Assembly: GCF_016598475.1 (NCBI RefSeq)
Contig: NZ_JAEMUX010000012.1
Location: 86,396-150,395 of the forward strand
DNA length: 64,000 bases
Source: Streptomyces adelaidensis
GTDB lineage: Bacteria; Actinomycetota; Actinomycetes; Streptomycetales; Streptomycetaceae
Direction: 5' to 3'
The translations under genes were made by a program, and so were the position numbers. Below the pieces are notes generated by a model. The model was given only the letters and a program-made list of their open reading frames with translations, was not told the origin of the DNA and ran no database searches. Below, piece after piece: positions 25,793 through 34,318 of the stretch. Each line of letters begins with the position of its first letter. Positions within the stretch are counted from its first letter, which is position 1.

Positions 25793-26167
25793 TCACCCCC
25801 CTCCGATGTGCCGGCGGAACGCGGCACGGTAGGTGCGGGTGACCTGGCGGCGGTGCTCGTTGAACGCGGGCACGAGGTAGGGCTGGGCCTCCATCTTCGA
25901 GGTGCCCTTTTCCACGTACATCGCGTATTCGAGCTGGTCGGGCTGCCACACGCCGACGTCCGCACGCCCGTAGTGCTCGTTCACGCGCTGATCGATGGCC
26001 TGGAACAGGTTGCCCTGGTCGCGGGGCGACTTGTCGGCGGCCGTGTTCTCCACGGCGTCGGCCCACTCGTGCAGGGTGTCGTTGCGGGCCTGGCGCATCG
26101 CCTCGGGCACGCGGGCGATGGCACGCAAGGCGTTCTGTAGGCCGTCGAGGCGGACGCGGCTGGCCAC
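25793..26167 (-). CDS. HK97 gp10-like head-tail joining protein
   Basis: A 124-residue protein with the gp10-family layout: N-terminal helix GLQNALRAIARVPEAMRQA, central AVENTAADKSPRDQGNL and C-terminal YVEKGTSKMEAQPYLVPAFNEHR. The EXGT...QPYLXPA signature is diagnostic. It is a neck or tail-completion component at the head-tail interface. Confidence 0.8.
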   Translation of the reverse strand: MASRVRLDGLQNALRAIARVPEAMRQARNDTLHEWADAVENTAADKSPRDQGNLFQAIDQRVNEHYGRADVGVWQPDQLEYAMYVEKGTSKMEAQPYLVPAFNEHRRQVTRTYRAAFRRHIGGG

Positions 26168-26171
26168 GGGT

Positions 26172-26501
26172 TCAGGGCAGCTGCAGGACGGCGACGGTGA
26201 CCGAGGTGACCGCGCTGTAGGTGATGGCGGCCCGCCCGGTGGCGGGGTCGCGGAACGCGGATGACTTCATCGGGATGAACGCGTCCCCGCCGGCGGGGAT
26301 GACCTGCGCGGCGTCGGCGACCGCGAGCCCGCCGACGGTCCCCGGCGTCGCGACGGTGACCGTCTTGGCGGAGGCGTCGTCGTTGCGGACGTGCAAGACG
26401 AGCTTCTCGCCGACGGGCGACTGGTCGCCGCCGGACGTGGCGGCGGCGTAGGTGGGCTGCAGCCCGCCCAGGGGTGTGGCCTGTGCGGTCAGGATGGCCA
26501 T
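26172..26501 (-). CDS. Small beta-rich virion protein (decoration- or neck-like)
   Basis: A 109-residue protein rich in Ala, Val, Gly and Thr with a repeated strand pattern (EKLVLHVRNDDASAKTVTVA, AVTSVTVAVLQLP). It lacks charged helices, suggesting a compact beta sandwich. The LxVRNxDxxAxTxTV segment resembles one in the protein at 28073-28444. It may decorate the capsid or neck. Assignment is by composition and context only. Confidence 0.55.
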   Translation of the reverse strand: MAILTAQATPLGGLQPTYAAATSGGDQSPVGEKLVLHVRNDDASAKTVTVATPGTVGGLAVADAAQVIPAGGDAFIPMKSSAFRDPATGRAAITYSAVTSVTVAVLQLP

Positions 26502-26511
26502 GGATTGCTCC

Positions 26512-26856
26512 TCACGTGGTGGTGCCGTTCAGGGGTTGGACGAGCTCGCAGTCCGCCCGCAGGTAGACGTCGTCCTCGGACGGCTCGAAGACGGCGATGA
26601 CCTTCAGGACGCGGCCGGCGGGGCGGAGCTCGTCGCCGCGCTGCACGTCGGTGCCGGGGTTGAAGTACCAGGTCTCGGCGAGCTTGGCGCCGGCCTGGTC
26701 GGCGGCCGTCCGCTCGCGCGCGGTGGGCTGGGACTTGCGGGCGCGCGGGGTGGACTGGTGGACCCAGGTGGTCTGTTGGCCGCCACCGCCGTCGTCGACG
26801 GCCGTCTTCCGCCACACCTCGACCGTGCGGTTGAGGAGGTGCCCGGCGCGGCTCAC
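26512..26856 (-). CDS. Head closure / head-tail stopper protein
   Basis: A 114-residue protein with the SPP1 gp16-type pattern: LLNRTVEVWRK near the start and GDELRPAGRVLKVIAVFEPSE in the second half, typical of small beta-barrel head-closure proteins. The GTG at 26856 overlaps the preceding stop (GTGA). It lies between the connector (gp6-like) and gp10-like genes, the canonical order. Confidence 0.7.
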   Translation of the reverse strand: MSRAGHLLNRTVEVWRKTAVDDGGGGQQTTWVHQSTPRARKSQPTARERTAADQAGAKLAETWYFNPGTDVQRGDELRPAGRVLKVIAVFEPSEDDVYLRADCELVQPLNGTTT

Positions 26857-27449
26857 CTCGACCTCACCACCGCCACACCGCCGCCGAAGCGTGCGGCGAG
26901 CTGCTCGCGCATGTACTCGGGCAGCTCGATGTCGGTGATGCGGCCGCTGTCGCCGTAGGTGACGGAGTAGTCCCCGATCCGCTCGGCGCGGATGTCCTTC
27001 GCGGCCAGGCCCTCGCCGTCGGGCTGCGCCCGGTGGTGGACGAGGACGGCGGCCGCGATCCGGCAGACCAGGCCGACGATGTCCGCGGGCACCGTGGGCA
27101 GGCCGTGGGTCTGGGTGAGGGCGACCTCGGACGGCTCGCTGCCCAGTTGCCAGCCGCCCGGACGCCACAGCTGGTGGGAGCGCAGCTTGTAGTCGGTGAC
27201 GGTCCAGCCGTCGATGGTGACGGCAGAAACGGACTGGATCGGCGGTCCTGGCAGGGTCAGCCAGGGCGAGTTGTCCGGGGCCTCCAGCGTGACGGTGGAG
27301 ATGGTCTCGCTGATGGGCACGCCGGCCGCCTCCCGGACGGCGGCCGAGGCCTCCTCGAGGAAGGTCTCGGCGACCGCCGTCTCGGAGGGGTCGACGGTCA
27401 GGCCGCGGGCCTCCAGGTCGGCCACCGTCGCCAGGGGGTCCAGTGCCAC
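26853..27449 (-). CDS. Head-tail connector protein (gp6-like)
   Basis: A 198-residue protein. It starts MALDPLATVADLEARGL, has a helical FLEEASAAVREAAGVPI segment, beta region LTLPGPPIQSVSAVTIDG and a second helix DIVGLVCRIAAAVLV. This is the usual arrangement of HK97 gp6/SPP1 gp15-type adaptors that bind under the portal. It is the first of the connector genes after the capsid block. Confidence 0.75.
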   Translation of the reverse strand: MALDPLATVADLEARGLTVDPSETAVAETFLEEASAAVREAAGVPISETISTVTLEAPDNSPWLTLPGPPIQSVSAVTIDGWTVTDYKLRSHQLWRPGGWQLGSEPSEVALTQTHGLPTVPADIVGLVCRIAAAVLVHHRAQPDGEGLAAKDIRAERIGDYSVTYGDSGRITDIELPEYMREQLAARFGGGVAVVRSR

Positions 27450-27461
27450 GGTGGCCTCCCG

Positions 27462-28076
27462 TCAGGTCGCAAGGTCGATCAGGTCGGCCTTGGTGTAGTT
27501 CGCCGCGTCCTCGACCGAGAGCAGGCCCTTGGAGACAACGTGGGCGATCCACTCGGACTTGGGGGCGTCCTCGGCCGGGCGGCCGGGCCCGGACAGGGCG
27601 CCGTCTTCCGGGTCGTCGCCGGGGGTGGGGCCGGGGTGCTGGGCGAAGTCCGGCGGGAGGTCGATCAGCTCCTGGCGGGTCATGCCCTCGGCCCGCTCCG
27701 CGTCCAGGCCCAGGACGGTCACCGCGTACAGCACCCAGTCCCTCTTGGGCGCGGACTTCGCCGGCCTGGGAACCGGCTCCTGCCCGAGCGGCCCCACACT
27801 CGCGGGCGCGGGCGCGGGCGCAGACGCGGACGCGGTCTGCAGGGGTGAGCCGTCGGGGTTGACCTGCCGCAGGTAGCCCAGCCGCAGGCGCCGCTTCGTC
27901 TCGGGGCTCATCTTCGAGGGCGTCATCTCGAAGACGGCGCCCCCCTCCCCGCGGATGAAGACAGTGCCGTCGTCCTGAACCGGCGGCCTCGCCCTGGCCG
28001 TCGCGCTGCGGCGGCCGCGCAGGAGCTGAACGGCGGCGGCCAGCTCCTGCGCCGTGAACTCTTCCGCCTCCATCAT
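27462..28076 (-). CDS. Hypothetical capsid-region protein with duplicated 32-residue motif
   Basis: A 204-residue protein. After a basic N-terminal part and an Ala/Pro linker, two copies of one motif follow: APKRDWVLYAVTVLGLDAER (about 110-141) and APKSEWIAHVVSKGLLSVED (about 172-203). Each closes in an LIDL helix. The shape resembles small SAP/Rho-N-like helical modules often found at ends of actinophage capsid-region proteins. Function not established. Confidence 0.6.
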   Translation of the reverse strand: MMEAEEFTAQELAAAVQLLRGRRSATARARPPVQDDGTVFIRGEGGAVFEMTPSKMSPETKRRLRLGYLRQVNPDGSPLQTASASAPAPAPASVGPLGQEPVPRPAKSAPKRDWVLYAVTVLGLDAERAEGMTRQELIDLPPDFAQHPGPTPGDDPEDGALSGPGRPAEDAPKSEWIAHVVSKGLLSVEDAANYTKADLIDLAT

Positions 28077-28444
28077 GTGCTCCGCGGGATGCGCAGGGCG
28101 GTGATGGTGCCGGTCGTGGTGGTCGACTCGATCAGCATCGAGCCGTCCGACTGGATGAACCGGCCCGATTCGAAGGGGCCGATGAAGCGGACGGTGCCGA
28201 ACGCGATGCTGACGGCGAGGTCGCCCTGCCCGGCGGCGAGCGCGGGCGGGTTGGTGCCCGCCTTCACCGTGAGGGTCAGCGCGGTGTCGTCGTCGGTGTT
28301 CGACACGCGCAGCACCGTGTACTCCGGGACCGCGTCGGAGATCTGCATGTTGTTGGTCGGCGCGGCGACCAGGGTCGTGCCGGCGGGCTGCACGAGATTG
28401 CCGTTGGCGACGAGGTTGCTGTAGGGGACCTGGGTGGTTGCCAT
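28073..28444 (-). CDS. Small beta-rich virion protein, possible capsid decoration protein
   Basis: A 123-residue protein directly downstream of the major capsid gene, where decoration proteins are often found. It is strand-rich (YTVLRVSNTDDDTALTLTVK, DLAVSIAFGTVRFIGP) and has a C-terminal TTGTITALRIP strand. It shares a local pattern with 26172-26501. A trimeric capsid cement role is plausible but inferred from position. Confidence 0.6.
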   Translation of the reverse strand: MATTQVPYSNLVANGNLVQPAGTTLVAAPTNNMQISDAVPEYTVLRVSNTDDDTALTLTVKAGTNPPALAAGQGDLAVSIAFGTVRFIGPFESGRFIQSDGSMLIESTTTTGTITALRIPRST

Positions 28445-28466
28445 GGTGGTCGGTCTCCTTCCTGGC

Positions 28467-29318
28467 TCAGGTCTGGGAGGCGGTGGCGATGGCGATGCCG
28501 TCGGGGCGCACGAGCTTCGCCCCGTACAGGGCCAGGCCCTTGACGGCGTCGGCGAACGAGGACTCCGGCCGGTAGGCCTCGGTCTTGTTGATCTGCTCGG
28601 CGAAGGAGATCGCCGCGTTGACCCCGGCCTGGATGACGTTGTCGTCCCCGGTGGGGTTGGGGGTGTTGTTGGACTGCACGATGTTGAAGCCCGCCGCGCG
28701 CCCCACGAAGCCGTTGCGCAGCGCCTCGGTGGTGCCGGACGCGTCCGCGCGGACGAAGCGGTCGTCGCGCAGCAGACGGCCGGTGAACCATGGCGGGATC
28801 ACGCAGTAGCGGCCCTCGGTGGGCACGTCACCGTCGTCGAGGGTGACCTTCAGCGGGATCAGCACGTCGTCGTAGGCGTCCGTCGGGGTCGCCGCGACAA
28901 CCGAGATGGTGCCGAGGTTGTTGCCGGAGGCGACGCCGGTGTAGAGGCCGGCCACGTACTGGTCGGCGACGTCGCGCAGCCGGTACGCGGCCCGCGACAT
29001 GGCCTCGGGCATGACGTTGCCCTTGGCCTGCCGCTTGTCGACGTCGTCGACCTTGAACGCCCAGTACTTGGACTGGTCGATGACGAGGTTGCGCTGAGCG
29101 TCGGTCAGCTCCTCCGGAGTGATGACCGTCGAGTTCGGCACGTAGTCCGAGATCGTCGGGTCACTGATGGAGGTGATCTTAACGACGTCGCCGGCATCGG
29201 CGATGTCGCCCTCGTAGTCCCGGTTGACCACCATGGGCCCGCCGTAGACGAGGGACTTGCGCCACGCGACCAGGAGCCGGGCGGTCCAGATCTGAGGCTT
29301 GAAATTGGTGATGGACAT
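28467..29318 (-). CDS. Major capsid protein
   Basis: A 283-residue protein with actinophage coat-protein features: an N-terminal FKPQIWTARLLVAWRKSLVYG segment, then NRDYEGDIADAGDVVKI and FKVDDVDKRQAKGN. The central RDVADQYVAGLYTGVASGN helix and C-terminal AYRPESSFADAVKGLALYGA motif agree with the HK97/P22-type fold. It follows the scaffold gene by 15 nt and precedes the decoration-like gene. Confidence 0.85.
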   Translation of the reverse strand: MSITNFKPQIWTARLLVAWRKSLVYGGPMVVNRDYEGDIADAGDVVKITSISDPTISDYVPNSTVITPEELTDAQRNLVIDQSKYWAFKVDDVDKRQAKGNVMPEAMSRAAYRLRDVADQYVAGLYTGVASGNNLGTISVVAATPTDAYDDVLIPLKVTLDDGDVPTEGRYCVIPPWFTGRLLRDDRFVRADASGTTEALRNGFVGRAAGFNIVQSNNTPNPTGDDNVIQAGVNAAISFAEQINKTEAYRPESSFADAVKGLALYGAKLVRPDGIAIATASQT

Positions 29319-29333
29319 CGGTGCCCTCCAGGG

Positions 29334-30125
29334 TCATCCGGCGCCGAGCAGGTCGTCGAGCTTGCCCTCCTCCTGGGCCTTGACGATCTGCTCGGCGGAC
29401 ATGTTCTTCAGGTCGCGGTCGGTGAGCTGCTTCGGACGGCCCGCCTTGCGCGCTGCCCCTCCGTCGCCGGAGCCCTGGAACCTCTGGCGGCCTTGCGCGG
29501 CCAGGTAGGGCTTGTCCTTGATCAGTTGGTCGAGCGCCTCGGTGATCTCCTCGGCGTCGACCTCGCCGTCCTCGCCGACCTCGAACTGTTCGAGGTCGAG
29601 GAAGCGCAGGGCGTCGCGGGGGTCCGCGAGTTTCTTCGCGGCGGCCGCGCGGACCTCGGCCTTGAGGATGCGGGTGTTGGCCGTGGCCGTTGCGGCCGCG
29701 GTCGCCTTGGCCACGGCGTCATCGCCGCCGCCGCCCTTGTCCTTGTCCGCCAGTCGGCGTTCAAGGTCGCGGCGCTGGTCTCGTTCCTTGCGCCACTTGC
29801 CCTTCATGGAGGCCAGGGCCCGCTTGCCCTTGTCGCCGAGCTGGTCGGCGCCTTCGGGGTCCGCGTCGTCCTGGCCGTCGTCCCCGTCGCCGTCCTGGTC
29901 GTCGCCGCCGTCGTTGTCGCCGCCGTCGTCGTCCTGGTCGTCGTCCCCGTCCCCGTTGTCGCCGCCGTCGTTGTCGCCGCCGTCGTCGTCCTGGTCGTCG
30001 TCCCCGGCGCCGCCGAGGACGGGCCAGATCGGGTACAGCTCGCCGTCGTCCTCGCCGGGGCGGGCCTTGCGCCAGCCGACGGCCGAGAGTCCGGTGAGCG
30101 GGTGTACGGGCAGGGGTGCGTGCAT
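29334..30125 (-). CDS. Scaffolding protein with acidic repeat tract
   Basis: A 263-residue protein. Residues about 40-85 are an extreme Asp/Gly/Asn run encoded by a 57-bp repeat. A coiled-coil follows (about 100-150, KWRKERDQRRDLERRLADKD). The rest is helical and highly charged, ending VKAQEEGKLDDLLG. This is the normal layout of phage scaffolds, which guide capsid assembly and are then removed. The ATG at 30125 has GGGAGA upstream. The gene sits immediately before the major capsid gene. Confidence 0.8.
   Translation of the reverse strand: MHAPLPVHPLTGLSAVGWRKARPGEDDGELYPIWPVLGGAGDDDQDDDGGDNDGGDNGDGDDDQDDDGGDNDGGDDQDGDGDDGQDDADPEGADQLGDKGKRALASMKGKWRKERDQRRDLERRLADKDKGGGGDDAVAKATAAATATANTRILKAEVRAAAAKKLADPRDALRFLDLEQFEVGEDGEVDAEEITEALDQLIKDKPYLAAQGRQRFQGSGDGGAARKAGRPKQLTDRDLKNMSAEQIVKAQEEGKLDDLLGAG
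29901..30005. repeat. Direct repeat, two identical 48-bp copies at 57-bp period
   Basis: The 48-bp blocks at 29901-29948 and 29958-30005 are identical and in frame (19 codons apart). They encode the Asp-rich tract of the scaffold protein. Recombination between them could change tract length. Confidence 0.85.
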
Positions 30126-30170
30126 GGTGTGTCTCCCGTTGCGGGTGAACCTGCCGGGCATTGCGCCCGG

Positions 30171-31139
30171 TCAGACGATGTAGGCGTTCTTCCTCAGCAG
30201 CCGGATCGCGTGGTCGCGGTCGCCGTCGGCGAGCCGGTAGATCTCCTCCGGCATCAGCCGCACGGCCTTGGTCCGGGCCCGGGCGCGCGTGCTCTCGCCG
30301 AAGCGGGTGCCGACTGCTTTCTCGAACCTCTTGCGGCGCGCGGCGTACAGGCCGCGCCGGGTGGTGCCCTCGCTGGTGGCCTGCACCTCGCGCCGGTAGA
30401 GGGTCTTGGTGGTCATGCCCCGGCGGGCGTTGACCACCTGGCCGATGTCCGCGCCCTCGCGGATCGCGTCGGCCCCGGCCTGTCCGAACGCGCGGCGCTG
30501 CTGGGCGGGGTCCATCTGCCCGAACAGGGCCTCGGGGGAGGCGAGTTCCCAGGTGTCGCCGGGGCGGCGCGGGGCGAGCGTGCAGTCACAGCGCGGGTGC
30601 CGCATGAACCCGTCGGAGAGGCTGTACTCGTTGCCCGCGAGGATGATGCAGCGCGCGCACGCGGGCAGGTGCACCACGCGCACGTACGACACGACGCGCG
30701 GGCGGGCGATCATCCCGGCCATGTCGGCGATCCGTCCGGCGTCCGCGACCAGGGAGCGCGTGACCATCTCCAGGAACGCGGCCCCGGACAGGATCGACAT
30801 CGCCACCGAGAACCCGCGGCGCAGCCGGTTGAAGGCGATCAGCAGCGGATACAGCAGCGGAATCGTCAGGTCACCGGCGGCCGCCGCCGCAGCAGTCTCC
30901 GGATCCACCGCTCCCTCGCCGGGGCCGGTCTCCTGCGTCAGCCACGGTTCCGCCGAAGAGGCGGCCGCGACTTGTCCGGCGTGGATCAGCTCGGCTGCGA
31001 GCATCGCGCCGGCCAGCCACGAGCCCTCCAGGTCCTCGGGGTCGGCGGCCATCCACACCGACCTCACGGCGGCCGCCGTCGCCGCGGCCTGGGCGGCGCG
31101 GTCGGCCTGGTGCTGCTGGGCCTCAGGCGGGACCGTCAT
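30171..31139 (-). CDS. MuF-like minor capsid protein (SPP1 gp7 / VG15-like)
   Basis: A 322-residue protein located between portal and scaffold. It carries the head-morphogenesis signature: CARC (about 167-170) followed by FMRHPRCDCTLAP, a Cys/His motif typical of the SPP1 gp7 and actinophage VG15 families. The C-terminal part is basic and helical. Such proteins enter the procapsid with the portal and may influence DNA exit. The ATG overlaps the portal stop by 4 nt. Confidence 0.75.
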   Translation of the reverse strand: MTVPPEAQQHQADRAAQAAATAAAVRSVWMAADPEDLEGSWLAGAMLAAELIHAGQVAAASSAEPWLTQETGPGEGAVDPETAAAAAAGDLTIPLLYPLLIAFNRLRRGFSVAMSILSGAAFLEMVTRSLVADAGRIADMAGMIARPRVVSYVRVVHLPACARCIILAGNEYSLSDGFMRHPRCDCTLAPRRPGDTWELASPEALFGQMDPAQQRRAFGQAGADAIREGADIGQVVNARRGMTTKTLYRREVQATSEGTTRRGLYAARRKRFEKAVGTRFGESTRARARTKAVRLMPEEIYRLADGDRDHAIRLLRKNAYIV

Positions 31140-32659
31140 ACCAGCGCCCCCTCCTCGACGTCCGCCTCGCCCTCGACGACGTCCTCCTCGTCGGCGAGGG
31201 CGGGCCGCTGGGCAAGCATCTGGGTGGCGGCGGCGATCGGGTCCATCTCGGCCTCCCGCTCGCGCATCGCGACGACGTCGGCGACCTCGGTCGGGGTGAG
31301 GCCGTAGCGCAGGGCCAGCCACTCGAAGGGGAAGCCGATGTCCTTCAGCTTCACCAGGGCGTCGGCGAGCTGCGCGTAGGAGCGGGACTCGGAGTCGGCC
31401 CACAGCACCGCGCCCGCGCGCATCGCCTTCGCCTTGGCGTACTCGCCACGGGCGAGGTAGATGAGCCGCGCGACCTCGCGCAGGGCCTGGCCGAACCACA
31501 GCTTCTTCTCGTCGACCCGCTTCACCAGGCCGGTCTCGGCGGCCAGCAGCGCGTCACCGGAGAGGTTGGCCATCTTTCCGATCAGGTAGTGCTGCGGGGT
31601 GCGGGTCTGCGCGGCGAGGTGGCCCACGGCGACCTCGATGAGCTGCGTGTAGGCGGCGAGGTTCGCGGCCTGCCACTCGGCGATCTTCGCGTCCTTGCCG
31701 GTGATCCACGCGACGCGGTCCACGGCGAACTTCGCCAGGTCGACCGGCTGTTTGCCGACGATCTCCCCCGCGGTGTTCAGCTTGGGGATCATCGGCCGCT
31801 CGGCGCCGAGGATCACTCGCTGCGGGAAGCTGGCGTAGTCGGAGGCGGTGAACAGTTGTGCCCACAGAAGGTTGATCGCGTCCTGCATGGCGACCACGCC
31901 CGTGATGTCGCTGATCGGGTCCTCGACCAGCATCGGCTTGTTCGGCAGTTCCACCAGCGGCACCAGGCCCATCGGGTTGTGCTGGGGGTTCGGCTCGCCG
32001 AGCTCCGCCTCGTCGCGCGGCTGCCAGGTCCGTCGGCGCTCCTCGGCGCCGGCGGGAAGCCACAGCTTCATCGCCTCGTCGACGTCGGCCATCTGCGGGC
32101 TCTTGTCCTGCCGCAGCATCGGCCGCTCGAACTTCCACAGCTCCTCGGGCAGGTAGAGGGTGGCGTAGTCGCAGTTGCCGTCCTGCCACCGCTTCAGCCC
32201 CGCCCGCCGGCGTACGCGCGAGCCGGGCTCGTAGACGACGATGCACTGCGCGGCGTCCTCGAACGTGACGATCGGGGTGTCCTCGTCGTCCGGGTCGCCC
32301 CACACCAGCACGTACGAGCGGGCGGAGTTGACCGCGCCGAGGAACCCCAGCTGGGAGTCTCCGTCCAGGCCGTTGACCTGCCACACCTCCCACAGGTCCT
32401 TGTCCGCCTTGAGTTCGCCGGAGGCCTGGAAGCCGTTCACCGTCAGCCGCTCGACCGGCGAGTCCGCGACGACCTGGACCCAGTTGTCGCTGAAGTCCTT
32501 GTAGCGGCCGCCGTGGAACTTCGCGAAGTCGTCGGAGGCGAACTTCAGCGGCTGCTTGCCCCGGTAGTAGTCGCCGTTCCGGTCGATCTCCGCCCGCCGC
32601 CGGATGAGCTCCGACTCCAGCAGGGACACCAGCTGCAGGGCCTGCCCCAGGGTGGCCAT
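31136..32659 (-). CDS. Portal protein (SPP1 gp6-like)
   Basis: A 507-residue protein with portal-type segments: YYRGKQPLKFASDDFAKFHG near the start, RYKDFSDNWVQVVADSPVERL, the central AMQDAINLLWAQLFTASDYA helix and a C-terminal VADVVAMREREAEMDPIAAA helix. It forms the dodecameric DNA entry channel. It lies between the large terminase and MuF-like genes. The acidic C-terminal tail (EEDVVEGEADVEEG) is a common feature. Confidence 0.85.
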   Translation of the reverse strand: MATLGQALQLVSLLESELIRRRAEIDRNGDYYRGKQPLKFASDDFAKFHGGRYKDFSDNWVQVVADSPVERLTVNGFQASGELKADKDLWEVWQVNGLDGDSQLGFLGAVNSARSYVLVWGDPDDEDTPIVTFEDAAQCIVVYEPGSRVRRRAGLKRWQDGNCDYATLYLPEELWKFERPMLRQDKSPQMADVDEAMKLWLPAGAEERRRTWQPRDEAELGEPNPQHNPMGLVPLVELPNKPMLVEDPISDITGVVAMQDAINLLWAQLFTASDYASFPQRVILGAERPMIPKLNTAGEIVGKQPVDLAKFAVDRVAWITGKDAKIAEWQAANLAAYTQLIEVAVGHLAAQTRTPQHYLIGKMANLSGDALLAAETGLVKRVDEKKLWFGQALREVARLIYLARGEYAKAKAMRAGAVLWADSESRSYAQLADALVKLKDIGFPFEWLALRYGLTPTEVADVVAMREREAEMDPIAAATQMLAQRPALADEEDVVEGEADVEEGALV

Positions 32660-32671
32660 CCGCGCCCCCCT

Positions 32672-34318
32672 TCATGAGCCGTAGTAATAGGACACGTCCG
32701 GTTCCGCCAGGCCCGCCGCGATCACGTCACCGAGCGCCTCATGGGCGAGGACCGAGGCCACCGCGATGTCGATCTTCTGCGGCGGGGAGGCCTTGCGGAG
32801 CACGTACAACCCGCTCGGCCGCTCGGCCTGGCGGGTGTTCTCGATGTGCGACTGCGTGAGCTCGCAGCCGTCGTGCGTGAAGGACGACGCCCGTTGCCCA
32901 TCCGCGGTGTTCCGCTTCACCACGTCGGTCTTCAGCCGCTCGGCCGCGGAGTGCATCTGCACCATGCGGCGCGTGTACCAGCGGATGACCCGCTCCTCGC
33001 CGTAGGCGTCGATCCAGTCATCGACCTCGGTGTCCCAGTAAGGAGGATCCGCGTACAGGCGTACGACGTCGTAGCGGTTCATCAGCTGGTCCATCGCCGC
33101 GCGCACCTCCGCGCGCGGGACCTGGCCCCCGTAGTCCGCGGGGTTCCAGATGGTCGGCTCATCGTTCGCCCCGTACAGCGGGGTGAACTGGTAGCCGTCC
33201 ATGGTCTCGGCCCGGATCGACGTCCAGTCGTCCATGTCGGAGCCGTCGAAGCCGAGGACCACGCGGGTCATGGGCCGTACACGGCGGGGCTTGGCCTTCG
33301 CGGCCCACTTCGTGCCGTCCAGCCAGCTCGACGTTCCCGCCACACACCGGTTGCCGAAGAACCGCTCGGCCTGTGCCGGGTCTTTCTCCATGATCTCGGC
33401 GGACTCGGCCTCGATGGCGTCGAGGTCGACGTGCGCCGAGCCCGCGTACACGCACCGGTAGATCCGGCGACGCTGCCTCTTGTCCCTGAAGCTCAGGGAC
33501 TTGGGCGCCTGCGGGTGGTACTTGAAGACGTCGCGGCGTTTGGACTGGGACGTCGTCTGCGCGACGGAGTCCTCCGACGGGTCCCATGCGTTGGTGGTCT
33601 CCATCGAGCGGCCGCCCATGCCGGCCACGCCGCGGCGCTGGGTCTCGGCGACCTTCCGCAGCTTGTTCGCCGCGGTGTAGAGGCCGGTCTCGTCCTGCAT
33701 CGCGAAGATGATCGGGTTGCCGAGCCGGGACAGGGCCGAGGAGGTGACGACGTCGATCTGCCCGTCCTCGCCGATCCGGGTGAACTCCTCACCCACCCGC
33801 AGCCGGTCCTGCAGCGGGCCCTTCTTCACCATCGCCTTGAGCGGCCGGTAGACGTTCGCGACCTGGTCCTCGGACGTCGCGGTCAGCTGGATCAGCGGCG
33901 TGGGCCACGGCACGCCCATCGGCTCGCCCGGCTCGTACGTGTACCACCAGCCGCAGCCGCAGCCGTAGTCCGCGCAGATGAACCGCTCGCCGCCCAGGGC
34001 CCAGCCCGCGAACACCACCGGTCCGCAGGCCTCGGCGAGGACGATCGCAGCGGACCAAGGCCCTTTGCCCGTCTTCTGCGGGGCCACGATCTGGCTGCGC
34101 CGGTTGTGGAACGCCGGCGCGAGCTGGCCCGCCACCGCTTCCGGGCGGACGCGGTAGTGGTTGACGGTGCACCACAGCTGCCACGGGTACAGCACCAGGT
34201 CCTGGCCCGCGCGGAACCCGTCGGGCACGGGACAGTGCCGCTCGATCCAGTCCGGTACGACCCACAGCGTGGGGAAGTCGACGACGAACTCGGGCCCTGC
34301 TTCAGCTTTCCCGGCCAC
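32672..34318 (-). CDS. Terminase large subunit
   Basis: A 548-residue packaging motor. The N-terminal ATPase domain has Walker A in IVAPQKTGKGP (Lys85) and an NPIIFAMQDETG segment consistent with Walker B and the adjacent acidic residue. The C-terminal nuclease domain includes VVLGFDGSDMDDWTSI (about 308-323) with the expected Asp residues and a VRLYADPPYW block. It overlaps the small-subunit gene by 17 nt. It cuts and pumps the phage genome into the procapsid. Confidence 0.88.
   Translation of the reverse strand: MAGKAEAGPEFVVDFPTLWVVPDWIERHCPVPDGFRAGQDLVLYPWQLWCTVNHYRVRPEAVAGQLAPAFHNRRSQIVAPQKTGKGPWSAAIVLAEACGPVVFAGWALGGERFICADYGCGCGWWYTYEPGEPMGVPWPTPLIQLTATSEDQVANVYRPLKAMVKKGPLQDRLRVGEEFTRIGEDGQIDVVTSSALSRLGNPIIFAMQDETGLYTAANKLRKVAETQRRGVAGMGGRSMETTNAWDPSEDSVAQTTSQSKRRDVFKYHPQAPKSLSFRDKRQRRRIYRCVYAGSAHVDLDAIEAESAEIMEKDPAQAERFFGNRCVAGTSSWLDGTKWAAKAKPRRVRPMTRVVLGFDGSDMDDWTSIRAETMDGYQFTPLYGANDEPTIWNPADYGGQVPRAEVRAAMDQLMNRYDVVRLYADPPYWDTEVDDWIDAYGEERVIRWYTRRMVQMHSAAERLKTDVVKRNTADGQRASSFTHDGCELTQSHIENTRQAERPSGLYVLRKASPPQKIDIAVASVLAHEALGDVIAAGLAEPDVSYYYGS

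Noticed and set aside
28434..31307. Long + strand open frame opposite capsid and scaffold genes
   Set aside because: Composition is Val/Leu/Gly-biased antisense of the acidic scaffold and capsid genes; no domain or start signal supports it.
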